Positions 52,556 to 61,127 of a stretch of 64,000 bases of DNA are shown here, in pieces; position 1 is the stretch's first letter; every line of letters begins with the position of its first letter. The DNA is from Pseudoclavibacter sp. AY1H1 (GTDB taxonomy: Bacteria > Actinomycetota > Actinomycetes > Actinomycetales > Microbacteriaceae). The position numbers and the translations under genes were made by a program. The notes below the pieces were generated by a model. That model searched no databases. It was given only the letters and a program-made list of their open reading frames with translations, and was not told the DNA's origin. The stretch is from the NCBI RefSeq assembly GCF_002931055.1, contig NZ_PSXX01000001.1, positions 620,001 through 684,000 of the forward strand, read 5' to 3'.

Positions 52556-54385
52556 ATGACCGAACGCGAAGCCGTCCAGGAAGCTCATCCCTCCAGCCAC
52601 GACGGCTCACGCTACGGTCACCAGGTCGGCACCTTCGCTGCCGAGCACCTCTCCCCGTCGTTCCCGCAGCGAGCGCCGTGGGGCACCGCCGGGAGGCTGC
52701 GTGCCTGGCAGGCTGAGGCGCTCGACGTCTACTTCGAGTCCGAGCCTCGAGACTTCCTCGCCTCCGCGACGCCAGGCGCTGGCAAGACGACCTTCGCCCT
52801 GCGACTCGCCACCGAGCTCCTCCAGCGCCGCTCCGTCGATCGCATCACGATCGTCGCGCCGACCGACCACCTCAAGACGCAGTGGGCGGAGGCTGCCGCT
52901 CGAGTCGGCCTTCGCATCGACCCGCGCTACGGCAACAACCAGGGCATCCACTCACGTCAGTTCCACGGCGTGGCCGTGACCTACGCGCAGGTCGCGATGA
53001 AGCCGAGCGTGCACAGCCACCTGACGGCCTCCGGACGCACGCTCGTCATCCTCGACGAGGTGCACCATGGCGGAGACGCGCTGAGCTGGGGAGACGCGAT
53101 CCGCGAGGCCTTCGGACACGCCGACCGCCGACTCTCGCTCACGGGAACGCCCTTCCGCTCCGACTCCGCGCCGATCCCGTTCGTCACCTACGCCCCGAAT
53201 GAGGACGGCATCCGCACATCCCTCACCGACTACTCCTACGGGTACGGCCGTGCGCTCGAGGACGGCGTCGTGCGCCCAGTGCTCTTCATGTCCTACGCCG
53301 GCAACGTGCGGTGGCGCGACACGCAGGGGGAGGAGATGTCAGCGGGCCTCGCGGAGGACAACACGAAGGACATCGTCTCCCAGGCGTGGCGCACCGCCCT
53401 CGACCACGAAGGGCAGTGGATCCCCCAGGTCCTGCAGGCGGCCGACCAGCGCCTCAGCGAGGTCCGCCAGGAAGTCCCGGATGCCGGCGGCCTCGTCATC
53501 GCCACCGACCACGCGGCGGCAAAGGGCTACGCGGCGATCCTGAAGACCATCACGGGAACCAAGCCCGCGCTCATCCTCTCCGACGACAAGGGCGCGTCCG
53601 ACCGCATCACCGAGTTCTCCGCGAGCGACGAGCGGTGGATGGTCGCCGTCCGCATGGTGTCGGAGGGCGTCGACGTGCCTCGGCTCGCTGTGGGCGTCTA
53701 CGCAACCAACGCGTCGACGCCGATGTTCTTCGCACAGGCCATCGGCCGCTTTGTGCGCGCCCGCAAGAAGGGCGAGACCGCGACGGTCTTCGTGCCGAGC
53801 GTGCCGCAGCTCACGAAGCTCGCGCACGCGCTGGAGATGGAGCGCAACCACGCGCTCGATCGGCTCGCTGACGCCGACGACTCCCGCGCTCCGGAAGAAG
53901 ACATGATGGCCGCCGCCGAGCGGCCGGACAAGACCTCGGACGAGCTCGGGAAGTTCACGTTCGAGGCGATCTCGAGCGAGGCGCTGTTCGACAAGGTCCT
54001 CTACGACGGCGGCGATTTCGGCTACGCGGCCGAAGTCGGCAGCGAGGAGGAGCTGGAGTTCCTCGGGCTGCCCGGGATCCTCGACGCCGACCAGGTGCGG
54101 TCGGTGCTGTCCCAGCGCCAGGCGAAGCAGGGGCGCATCCAGGAGTCGCGCGTGAAGGCAGGCCCACCGGCTCCCGCGCCGCCCCAGGCGCTCCACCGAA
54201 CCCTGAAGGAGCAGCGAACGCTGCTCAACAGCCTCGTCTCGGTCTACGCGAAGCAGTCGGGGGAGCCGCACGGCATCGTGCACGCGGAGCTGCGACGCAG
54301 CTGCGGGGGGCCAGCGGTGGGACAGGCGACCGTGTCGCAGATCCAGGCGCGTATCGACGTGCTCCGGCGGCGCATGCGCTCCTGA
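52556..54385 (+). CDS. DEAD/DEAH-box (SF2) helicase
   Basis: A 609-aa superfamily 2 helicase. The first RecA domain has the Q-like RLRAWQAEAL, Walker A SATPGAGKTTF (about 70-80), the DEVHH motif II (about 167-171) and SLTGTPFR motif III (about 194-201); the second has MVSEGVDVP (about 371-379) and motif VI AIGRFVRA. A C-terminal region of about 180 residues, rich in Ala and Arg, is family-specific. Similar proteins are common in actinobacteria and of unknown role. The ribosome site (GAGAGGA) is rather far from the ATG. Confidence 0.88.
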   Translation: MTEREAVQEAHPSSHDGSRYGHQVGTFAAEHLSPSFPQRAPWGTAGRLRAWQAEALDVYFESEPRDFLASATPGAGKTTFALRLATELLQRRSVDRITIVAPTDHLKTQWAEAAARVGLRIDPRYGNNQGIHSRQFHGVAVTYAQVAMKPSVHSHLTASGRTLVILDEVHHGGDALSWGDAIREAFGHADRRLSLTGTPFRSDSAPIPFVTYAPNEDGIRTSLTDYSYGYGRALEDGVVRPVLFMSYAGNVRWRDTQGEEMSAGLAEDNTKDIVSQAWRTALDHEGQWIPQVLQAADQRLSEVRQEVPDAGGLVIATDHAAAKGYAAILKTITGTKPALILSDDKGASDRITEFSASDERWMVAVRMVSEGVDVPRLAVGVYATNASTPMFFAQAIGRFVRARKKGETATVFVPSVPQLTKLAHALEMERNHALDRLADADDSRAPEEDMMAAAERPDKTSDELGKFTFEAISSEALFDKVLYDGGDFGYAAEVGSEEELEFLGLPGILDADQVRSVLSQRQAKQGRIQESRVKAGPPAPAPPQALHRTLKEQRTLLNSLVSVYAKQSGEPHGIVHAELRRSCGGPAVGQATVSQIQARIDVLRRRMRS

Positions 54386-54414
54386 GCCGTCAGCCGACCT
54401 GAGCGCGCGCGCCT

Positions 54415-55116
54415 TCAGGCCGAGTGGCCGCCGCGGTGCACCCGCCCGCGGATCTTCACGACCAGGAACCAGATGATCGCGCCTCCCACGAGGGCGTACA
54501 CGAGGTACTTGAGCGCGTCTGCGTAGATGAGGATCTGCTCCCAGGAGTCGCCGAGCAGGTAGCCGGCCATCACGAACACGGTGTTCCAGATCGCGGAGCC
54601 GGCGAGCGTCAGCAGGCCGAACTGGAGTGCGGGCATCCGCTCGATGCCGGCCGGTATCGAGATCAGACTCCGGAAGATCGGCAGGAACCGGCCGAAGAAG
54701 ACGGCCTTCTTGCCGTGCTTCTTGAACCAGTTGGTCGTCTTGACGACGTCGGCCGCGTCGACGAGAGGGATCTTCCGAGCGAGCCACACCATGCGGTTGT
54801 GTCCGAGCCAGCGACCGAGCCAGTACAGGGCATAGGCGCCGACCACCGAGCCGATCGTGGTCCAGATGATGGCCTCGAGCACGGAGAACTTGCCCTGGTG
54901 CGCTGCCAAGCCCGCCAGCGGAAGGATGATCTCGGACGGGATAGGCGGGAAGAGGTTCTCCAGCGCGACGGCGATGCCGGCGCCAGGAGCCCCGATGGTT
55001 CCCATGATCTCGATCGCCCAATCGGAGATGACCCCGAAGATGCCGCCGGTCGCCTCATCGACGGCGCTCCCTCCTGAGCTGGCGGCGTGGAGGAGTGTCG
55101 TGGCGAGGCCAGGCAT
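54415..55116 (-). CDS. DedA family membrane protein
   Basis: A 233-aa polytopic membrane protein with the SNARE-associated/VTT domain. Family marks are ENLFPPIPSEIILPLAG (about 53-69), GSVVGAYALYWLGRWLG (about 89-105), and the RFLPIFRSLISIPAGIERM loop (about 143-161). DedA proteins influence membrane potential and flip undecaprenyl phosphate or phospholipids; a nearby uppP gene handles the same lipid carrier. It is separated by about 107 bp from the flavin reductase gene on the same strand. Confidence 0.92.
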   Translation of the reverse strand: MPGLATTLLHAASSGGSAVDEATGGIFGVISDWAIEIMGTIGAPGAGIAVALENLFPPIPSEIILPLAGLAAHQGKFSVLEAIIWTTIGSVVGAYALYWLGRWLGHNRMVWLARKIPLVDAADVVKTTNWFKKHGKKAVFFGRFLPIFRSLISIPAGIERMPALQFGLLTLAGSAIWNTVFVMAGYLLGDSWEQILIYADALKYLVYALVGGAIIWFLVVKIRGRVHRGGHSA

Positions 55117-55223
55117 GGTTCGAGGAGGTCCTTCTCGGTCTGGGAGCGTGGAGGCAGTTCATGCGCCAATCGCTCGTCACAGTGCTGCGCTCCCAAACTA
55201 CCCGACCGCTCCACGGCCCCCTC

Positions 55224-55772
55224 TCAGCTGTGCGGGGCGCCGAGCTTTCGCCACACGCGATTGCGGTAGACGACCCCGTCGTCCTCCAGCGGGGCGCCAG
55301 CGCTCCCATCCCTGGCCTCGACGATGTCCAGGACGACAAGAACCGCGCCGTCCACGTCGAGCGTGCTGCGGACGCTGCCACGCGCCCAGCGCGTGACGGC
55401 CCTGTAGTGCGGTTCTCCGCTCGGCAGATAGCCCCAGCTGTCTCGGTCTGCGAAGCGGTCGATACCGCTCGTGGCGGCCACCTGGGCCACCGCGAGCGAC
55501 GCCTCGTCGATGAAGTGCACGAGCACGCTGGACGATCCCAGGATTCCGGGCGTCGCCGACGAGGCCTTCGACAGCGAGAAGGCGACAAGCGCGGGGGAAG
55601 CGTTGACCGACGTGAGCGAAGTGATCGTCATCGCGACCGGACCGGCTTCGCTCTCGGCCGTGAGCACCGCGACACCCGAGGGGTGCTGGCGGAACAGCGA
55701 GCGGAAGCTCTCGGAGAGCTCGGTCTGATCGATCTGCGTGTGGTTCGCGAGCGACGTGGTTTCAGCGGGCAC
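55224..55772 (-). CDS. Flavin reductase family protein
   Basis: A 182-aa FMN-binding split-barrel protein of the HpaC/flavin reductase-like family. Signature: FRQHPSGVAVLTAE (about 27-40), AMTITSLTSVNASPALVAFSL (two short blocks near 47-67) and the late HY/RxxWARG segment. It would supply reduced flavin to a monooxygenase, possibly the acyl-CoA dehydrogenase-like protein nearby. The GTG at 55772 follows AGGAG at a 7-nt spacing; an in-frame ATG 36 nt upstream lacks one. Confidence 0.88.
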   Translation of the reverse strand: MPAETTSLANHTQIDQTELSESFRSLFRQHPSGVAVLTAESEAGPVAMTITSLTSVNASPALVAFSLSKASSATPGILGSSSVLVHFIDEASLAVAQVAATSGIDRFADRDSWGYLPSGEPHYRAVTRWARGSVRSTLDVDGAVLVVLDIVEARDGSAGAPLEDDGVVYRNRVWRKLGAPHS

Positions 55773-55947
55773 TGGTGCACTCCTGGGATGACGGTGGATG
55801 GGCCTCATCGAGCGTCACCCGCAGAGCGTGTCCTGGCAAGCCAACGTTGCCGAGTGTTTCCCTCCGCGCCGTCTCACTACGCAGTGCGTCAGGAAGCGAA
55901 TCGCAGATGACCTGAGGGACGAAACAGGAAGCTGCGGCAGGGAACAC

Positions 55948-55979
55948 GAAAGGCCCGGGAGAAAACTCCCGGGCCTTTC
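55948..55979 (-). terminator. tRNA-Leu terminator hairpin
   Basis: Two perfect 14-bp arms (55948-55961, 55966-55979) with a 4-nt loop lie just past the 3' end of the minus-strand tRNA gene. Confidence 0.75.
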
Positions 55980-55985
55980 AACCTG

Positions 55986-56071
55986 TGCGCGAGGGGGGAC
56001 TTGAACCCCCACGCCCTAATACGGGCACTAGCACCTCAAGCTAGCGCGTCTGCCATTTCCGCCACCCGCGC
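55986..56071 (-). tRNA. tRNA-Leu (anticodon GAG)
   Basis: Folded on the minus strand, this 86-nt class II tRNA has acceptor GCGCGGG with CTCGCGC (one G-T pair), the D-arm starting TGGCGGAAATGG, anticodon stem CTAGC/GCTAG with loop TTGAGGT (anticodon GAG), a long variable arm (TGCCCGTATTAGGGCG) and T-arm GGGGG-TTCAAGT-CCCCC. The long variable arm and anticodon agree on leucine. CCA is not encoded. The upstream 55773-55947 stretch contains no recognisable gene or integrase remnant. Confidence 0.96.
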
Positions 56072-56190
56072 AGGTTGTGCTGTTGAGCACGAGGAGAAAC
56101 ATTACCAGGATTCCGGCGAAACGCTAATCGAGGCCGAAAAGCGTGCATCCCGGGCGCGTCGCAGGGACTATCTGGGGGACTCCGCGGCGG

Positions 56191-56196
56191 TAGCGT
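56191..56196 (+). promoter_or_regulatory. -10 of leaderless M20 peptidase gene
   Basis: TAGCGT ends 6 nt before the ATG at 56203. Confidence 0.5.
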
Positions 56197-56202
56197 TGGG
56201 GC

Positions 56203-57513
56203 ATGGCTGACTCCCTCGAACTCGATCCGACCGTCACGACGACCCAGGACCTCATCCGCCTCGACACCACGAACTACGGCGAAGGCCGCTCCAAGGGCGA
56301 GACCGAGGCTGCGCAGTACCTGGAGGCGCGGCTCCAGGCTCTCGGTCTGGACGTCACGACGATCGAGGCGGCCCCAGGACGCCCGAGCATCTTCACGCGC
56401 ATCCCGGGGCGCAACCCGGAGAAGCCGGCGCTCGTCGTGCACGGACACACTGATGTCGTCCCGGCGGAAGCTGGCAACTGGAGCGTCGACCCATTCGCCG
56501 GCGTCATCAAGGACGGCCTCCTGTGGGGGCGCGGTGCCGTCGACATGAAGAACATGGACGCCATGATCCTGACCGCCGTCGAGGAGATCCTCGGCGCGGG
56601 CGAGCTGCCGGAGCGCGAGCTGGTCCTCGCGTTCTTCGCCGACGAGGAGAACGGCGGCCAGTTCGGATCCGAGCCCATCGCCCGCGACCATCCGGAGCTC
56701 TTCGCTGGCGCGACGCAGGCGATCTCCGAGGTCGGCGGCTACTCGATCACGGTCGGCGGCAAACGCGCCTACCTGCTGCAGACGGGGGAGAAGGCGCTCC
56801 TGTGGCTGCGGCTCCACGCCAAGGGGAGGGCGGCTCACGGCTCACGGGTCATCCCTGCTGAGGAGAACGCCGTGACGCGCCTGGCCCAGGCCATCGCGAA
56901 GCTCGGCTCCCACGAGTGGCCGGTGCTCCTCAACGACACGACCTCCTCGATGATCACGGAGCTCGCTCGCCTCCTCGAGGTCGACCCGCAGGAGACCACG
57001 CCGGGTGCAATCGTCCTCGCGACCGGCAGCGCGTCTGGGTTCCTCACGGCCAGCCTCCGCTCGACGACGAACCCAACGATGCTGAACGCCGGCTACAAGC
57101 ACAACGTCATCCCGGAGTCGGCGAGCGTCGCCATCGACGCGCGGCCCTTCCCCGGAGCCGAGGACGAGCTCCTCGCGGAGATCCAGGCCATCGTCGGCGA
57201 CGACATCGAGATCGAGACCGTGTTCCGAGGCATCGGCACGCAGGCTCCCGTCTCGGGCCCGATCGTCGACGCGGCGACGGCGGCCCTGCAGCGGCACGAC
57301 CCCGAAGCCGTCGTCGTGCCGTACTTCCTCTCCGGCGGAACCGACAACAAGGCGCTCGCGACGCTCGGCATCGAGGGCTACGGCTTCGCCCCGCTCCGCC
57401 TCCCTGAGGGCATCGACTTCCCCGCGATGTTCCACGGCGTCGACGAGCGCGTGCCGCTCGAGTCGCTGGTCTTCGGACGCAAGGTGCTCGGGGACTTCCT
57501 GCGCAGCTACTGA
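56203..57513 (+). CDS. M20/M25/M40 family metallopeptidase
   Basis: A 436-aa di-zinc amidohydrolase. Metal ligands appear in VVHGHTDVV (His near 82, catalytic Asp near 84), GRGAVDMKN (Asp near 113), ADEENGG (general base Glu and ligand Glu near 147-148) and a late MFHGVDE His. The dimerisation domain with AHGSR sits in the middle. Members hydrolyse dipeptides, N-acyl amino acids or carbamoyl compounds; substrate not resolved. A terminator follows 9 nt after the stop. Confidence 0.93.
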   Translation: MADSLELDPTVTTTQDLIRLDTTNYGEGRSKGETEAAQYLEARLQALGLDVTTIEAAPGRPSIFTRIPGRNPEKPALVVHGHTDVVPAEAGNWSVDPFAGVIKDGLLWGRGAVDMKNMDAMILTAVEEILGAGELPERELVLAFFADEENGGQFGSEPIARDHPELFAGATQAISEVGGYSITVGGKRAYLLQTGEKALLWLRLHAKGRAAHGSRVIPAEENAVTRLAQAIAKLGSHEWPVLLNDTTSSMITELARLLEVDPQETTPGAIVLATGSASGFLTASLRSTTNPTMLNAGYKHNVIPESASVAIDARPFPGAEDELLAEIQAIVGDDIEIETVFRGIGTQAPVSGPIVDAATAALQRHDPEAVVVPYFLSGGTDNKALATLGIEGYGFAPLRLPEGIDFPAMFHGVDERVPLESLVFGRKVLGDFLRSY

Positions 57514-57522
57514 GCGCTCGGT

Positions 57523-57547
57523 GGGCGTGCTCGATCCGGGCACGCCC
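57523..57547 (+). terminator. Terminator after M20 peptidase gene
   Basis: GGGCGTGC/GCACGCCC arms of 8 bp around a 9-nt loop. Confidence 0.6.
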
Positions 57548-57677
57548 GCTCTCCGCATCCATTCGGCTCCGGGGTGCCATCCGCGCCTGACTGCCGGATT
57601 CGTGTTAGCGTGCGCCGGGCCCGACGTGACCTCGACCGCGGCCGCAGCAGGAAATCTCTCTCGAAAAGGCAGTGGCA

Positions 57678-58520
57678 ATGAACTGGTTTGACGCCGTCAT
57701 CCTCGGACTCGTGCAGGCGCTCACTGAGTTCCTCCCGATCTCCTCGAGCGCGCACATCCGCATCGTCGGCGAGTGGATCGGCGTGCAGGACCCTGGGGCG
57801 ACGTTCACCGCCATCATCCAGCTGGGCACCGAGGCCGCCGTCCTGGTCTACTTCTGGGGCGACATCAAGCGCATCATCTCGCGCTGGTTCGGCTCGCTTC
57901 GCGGCAGCGTTCCGCGGAGCGACCCAGATGCGCGCATGGGCTGGCTCATCATCTTCGGCTCGATCCCGATCGTCGTCCTCGGCTTCCTGCTGCAGAGCCT
58001 GATCCGGGACCAGTTCAGGTCGCTCTGGATCGTGGCGTTCACGCTCATCATCTTCGGCGTCATCCTCGGCCTCGCCGACATCTTCGGGAAGCGCGCGAAG
58101 GCGCTGCAGGACCTCAACACGAGGGACGGCATCGTCTACGGGTTCGCTCAGGCGCTCGCCCTCATCCCCGGCGTCTCCCGCTCTGGCGGCACGATCACGG
58201 CCGGACGCATCATGGGCTACGACCGCCCGTCGGCCGCCCGCTACAGCTTCCTCCTGGCCGTGCCAGCCGTCTTCGGCTCCGGCTTCTACGAGCTCGTCTC
58301 CGCGTTCGGGGAGACGGAGGGCGCGCAGGCGCCCGTCGTCGGAACGATCATCGCGACGATCATCTCGTTCGTGGTCGGCCTCGTGGTCATCAAGTACCTC
58401 ATGGCGTACCTCAACAAGGGCAGCTTCCTGCCCTTCGTGGTGTACCGCATCGCGCTCGGCACGCTCATCATCATCCTGCTGTCGTTCGGGCTCATGGACC
58501 CGACGAGCGGTGCCGCCTGA
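57678..58520 (+). CDS. uppP: Undecaprenyl-diphosphatase (UppP/BacA)
   Basis: A 280-aa integral membrane phosphatase that recycles the cell-wall lipid carrier by dephosphorylating undecaprenyl diphosphate. The two active-site signatures are LVQALTEFLPISSSAH (about 12-27) and IPGVSRSGGTITAGR (about 163-177). Seven to eight membrane helices are expected. AAAAGG 8 nt before the ATG at 57678 supports this start over a GTG two codons upstream. Bacitracin tolerance is a known consequence of its activity. mshC follows, a conserved actinobacterial neighbour. Confidence 0.95.
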   Translation: MNWFDAVILGLVQALTEFLPISSSAHIRIVGEWIGVQDPGATFTAIIQLGTEAAVLVYFWGDIKRIISRWFGSLRGSVPRSDPDARMGWLIIFGSIPIVVLGFLLQSLIRDQFRSLWIVAFTLIIFGVILGLADIFGKRAKALQDLNTRDGIVYGFAQALALIPGVSRSGGTITAGRIMGYDRPSAARYSFLLAVPAVFGSGFYELVSAFGETEGAQAPVVGTIIATIISFVVGLVVIKYLMAYLNKGSFLPFVVYRIALGTLIIILLSFGLMDPTSGAA

Positions 58521-58572
58521 CGCTGACACGCGGTGGGGAGTCCCACTCGACGGTCAAGGCTGGGGCGCGACA

Positions 58573-58578
58573 TAGGAT
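58573..58578 (+). promoter_or_regulatory. -10 of leaderless mshC
   Basis: TAGGAT ends 6 nt before the GTG at 58585. Confidence 0.5.
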
Positions 58579-58584
58579 GTCCCG

Positions 58585-59901
58585 GTGCGAACCGTTCCCT
58601 CGTGGCCCATCCCTGCAGTCCCCTCGGTAGCCGGCAACGGCGGTGGTCCGATCAGGGTCTTCGACTCGGCGAGCGGACGTGTGCAGGACACCGTCACCCC
58701 CGATGGGATCGCGACCCTCTATGTCTGCGGGATCACCCCATACGACGCGACGCACCTCGGCCACGCGGCCACGTATCTCGCGTTCGACACCCTCGGACGC
58801 GCCTGGCGCGATGCGGGTCTCGAGGTCAGGTACGCGCAGAACATCACGGACGTCGACGACCCGCTCCTCGAGCGCGCCGCCAAGACGGGGCGCGACTGGC
58901 AGGAGATCGCGACCTCGCAGACCGACCTCTTCCGCTCGGACATGGCCGCGCTTCGTGTGCTGCCGCCCGACGCGTACGTGCGGGTGCAGGACAGCATCGC
59001 CGAGACGGGCGAGGCCATCGCGAAGCTCATCGACGCGGGACTCGCCTACCGGGTTGCCGTCGCGAGCGACGCGGCTCCCGCTGCCGTCACCGAGCTCGGC
59101 GACGTGTACTACGACGTCGCGGCCGCCGAGACCGCCAGCAGCTGGACGATGGGCGACGTCTCCGGGTACACCCCAGCCGAGATGGAAGCCGCCTTCCTCG
59201 AGTTCGGGGGAGACCCGGACCGTGAAGGCAAGCACGGCCCCTTCGATCCGCTGCTCTGGCGCAGCGCGCGCGACGGCGAGCCCGCCTTCGAGAGCGCCGT
59301 GGGACTCGGTCGTCCCGGTTGGCACATCGAGTGCTCCGTCATCGCGACGCGCACGCTCGGGGCCCCGATCTCGGTGCAGGGCGGCGGCCGCGACCTTCGC
59401 TTCCCCCACCACGAGCTCTCGGCCGCGCACGCCATCTCGCTGACCTCGGCTGACTCGAACGGCTCGGCCGACGACTTCGCCCGCGCGTACGCGCATGCTG
59501 GCCTCATCGCCTACGACGGAACCAAGATGTCGAAGTCCCTCGGCAACCTCGTGCTCGTCTCGAGGCTCACCGCCGATGGGGTCGATCCCATGGCGATCAG
59601 GCTCGCGATGCTCTCCCACCACTACCGGAGCGACTGGGAGTGGACCGACGCGGAACTCGAGCGCTCGAGTGAGCGCCTGTCTGCCTGGCGTGAGCGAGCA
59701 CGGCGGTCGATCGCCGGAGGAGTCCCGTCCGAGCAGAGCAGCTTCGTCACGCGGATGCGGGCGGCGATCGCCGAGGATCTGAACACCCCAGCGGTCGTCG
59801 AGATCGTCGACGAGTGGGTGCAGGCGCCTCCGGCCGCCGGAGACGGCGACGTCGTCAGGCTCGTCGACGCCCTCCTGGGTGTGAGCCTCACCAGCGAGTA
59901 G
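58585..59901 (+). CDS. mshC: Cysteine:glucosaminyl-inositol ligase (MshC), mycothiol synthesis
   Basis: A 438-aa CysRS-like enzyme that joins cysteine to glucosaminyl-inositol using ATP, the penultimate step of mycothiol synthesis. It has the MshC form of the nucleotide motif, VCGITPYDATHLGHA (about 48-62), the zinc/cysteine site (Cys in VCG, GWHIECSVIA, HHELS), and KMSKSLGN (about 313-320). It is shorter than cysteinyl-tRNA synthetase and lacks the anticodon domain, which fits MshC. It marks the organism as a mycothiol producer. Confidence 0.95.
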   Translation: MRTVPSWPIPAVPSVAGNGGGPIRVFDSASGRVQDTVTPDGIATLYVCGITPYDATHLGHAATYLAFDTLGRAWRDAGLEVRYAQNITDVDDPLLERAAKTGRDWQEIATSQTDLFRSDMAALRVLPPDAYVRVQDSIAETGEAIAKLIDAGLAYRVAVASDAAPAAVTELGDVYYDVAAAETASSWTMGDVSGYTPAEMEAAFLEFGGDPDREGKHGPFDPLLWRSARDGEPAFESAVGLGRPGWHIECSVIATRTLGAPISVQGGGRDLRFPHHELSAAHAISLTSADSNGSADDFARAYAHAGLIAYDGTKMSKSLGNLVLVSRLTADGVDPMAIRLAMLSHHYRSDWEWTDAELERSSERLSAWRERARRSIAGGVPSEQSSFVTRMRAAIAEDLNTPAVVEIVDEWVQAPPAAGDGDVVRLVDALLGVSLTSE

Positions 59902-59910
59902 CTCCGAGCG

Positions 59911-59927
59911 GGTCCCGGCCCGGGACC
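59911..59927. terminator. Hairpin between mshC and PAC2 genes
   Basis: GGTCCCGG and CCGGGACC arms separated by one base lie between the convergent stops. Confidence 0.5.
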
Positions 59928-59942
59928 AGCTCCTTGGCTGGG

Positions 59943-61055
59943 TCAGTCCTCGGAGTCCTCGGGTGCCTCGGCCTCCTCCGCGGCAGGAGACTCCGACTCG
60001 GCGGCGTCCGCATCCTGATCGTCACCCTCGGGCGCCACTCGGCGATCGCCTCCCATGGGCCGCTGCGCGGTCCCGGAGAGATCCGTCGGGAACGCTCCTG
60101 GCCCCGGCTGCGGCTTCTTCCCGGCCGCCTGCTCGAGGAAGCGCTCGAACTCCTGCGCGATCGCCTCACCGGACGCCTCAGGCGCCTCGACCATGTCGCG
60201 CGTGCGCTCGAGGTAGCCGACGTACTGCGCGATCTCCTCGTCCTGCGCAGTCGCCTCCGTCACCTCCGCCTCCCATTCCGCGGACTCGGTGACGAGTTCG
60301 CCGTGGGGAATCGAGACATCGACGATCTCGGTGAGACGGTCGACGAGGGCGAGCGTGGCCTTCGGCGAGGGCGAGTGGTGCGCGTAGTGGGGAACGGAAG
60401 CCCAGAGCGAGAGCACCAGCATGCCGCGCGAACGCGCTTCCTCGCCGATCGCCGACAGCACTCCCGTCGGACCCTCGTACTCGCTGCGGTCGATGTCGAG
60501 CTCCTCGCGGACCGCCGCGTCGTCGCTCGACATGAAGATCGTGATGGGTCTGGTGTGCGGCACGTCAGCGAGGAGCGCCCCGACGAGCACGACGCGCGTG
60601 ATGCCCTCCCGCTCGCACAGGTCGACGACGTGCTTCGTGAAGCTCCGCCACCGCAGCGTCGGCTCGGGCCCGATGAGCACGAAGACGTTCTCACCGTTGT
60701 CGGAGCTCACCGAGAGCCCCGCATCTGCTGCGAGCTCGGTGGTCTCGGCCGGGGCGTCCGTCGCCGAGGCCTCACGCAGCGGGATGCCGCTGAAGGCGAC
60801 GCTCGGCCATTGGATCTTCCGGATCCCCTCCACACCAGCCTTCATGACCGGGCGGTGGATCGAGTAGTCGAAGAAAGACTCGTCGTCGATGTCCTCGATG
60901 AGGCGGTCCGCGCCGATAGCCTCCTGCAGCGATCGGACGGCGCTCGATGCCGCGTCGCCCGCGTCGTTCCAGCCGAGCAGGGCGACCACCAGCAGTCTGC
61001 CTCGCGCAAATGGTGTGGTGGCCTCGCTGTGATCCGTCACCGTGCTCCTCGCCAT
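59943..61055 (-). CDS. PAC2 family protein
   Basis: A 370-aa protein with the PAC2 fold (about residues 20-285), related to proteasome-assembly chaperones. Recognisable segments are LVVALLGWNDAGDAASSAV (about 22-40), VLIGPEPTLRWRSF and LVGALLADVPHTRP. The C-terminal 60 residues are acidic and disordered. In actinobacteria such proteins lie near mshC, but their role is not known. The ATG at 61055 was chosen; the open frame continues upstream antisense to the HAD gene. Confidence 0.88.
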   Translation of the reverse strand: MARSTVTDHSEATTPFARGRLLVVALLGWNDAGDAASSAVRSLQEAIGADRLIEDIDDESFFDYSIHRPVMKAGVEGIRKIQWPSVAFSGIPLREASATDAPAETTELAADAGLSVSSDNGENVFVLIGPEPTLRWRSFTKHVVDLCEREGITRVVLVGALLADVPHTRPITIFMSSDDAAVREELDIDRSEYEGPTGVLSAIGEEARSRGMLVLSLWASVPHYAHHSPSPKATLALVDRLTEIVDVSIPHGELVTESAEWEAEVTEATAQDEEIAQYVGYLERTRDMVEAPEASGEAIAQEFERFLEQAAGKKPQPGPGAFPTDLSGTAQRPMGGDRRVAPEGDDQDADAAESESPAAEEAEAPEDSED

Positions 61056-61113
61056 GGATGGACTGTCGTCCAAGGATACGCGGCGGGGCGTCGGCAGCCG
61101 CCCTGCCGCCCCG

Positions 61114-61119
61114 TAGACT
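61114..61119 (+). promoter_or_regulatory. -10 of leaderless HAD gene
   Basis: TAGACT ends 8 nt before the GTG at 61128. Confidence 0.5.
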
Positions 61120-61127
61120 GTCGCCCC

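Noticed and set aside
55773-56202. Integration site or mobile element next to tRNA-Leu
   Set aside because: No integrase, no duplicated tRNA 3' end, and both flanks are ordinary core genes.
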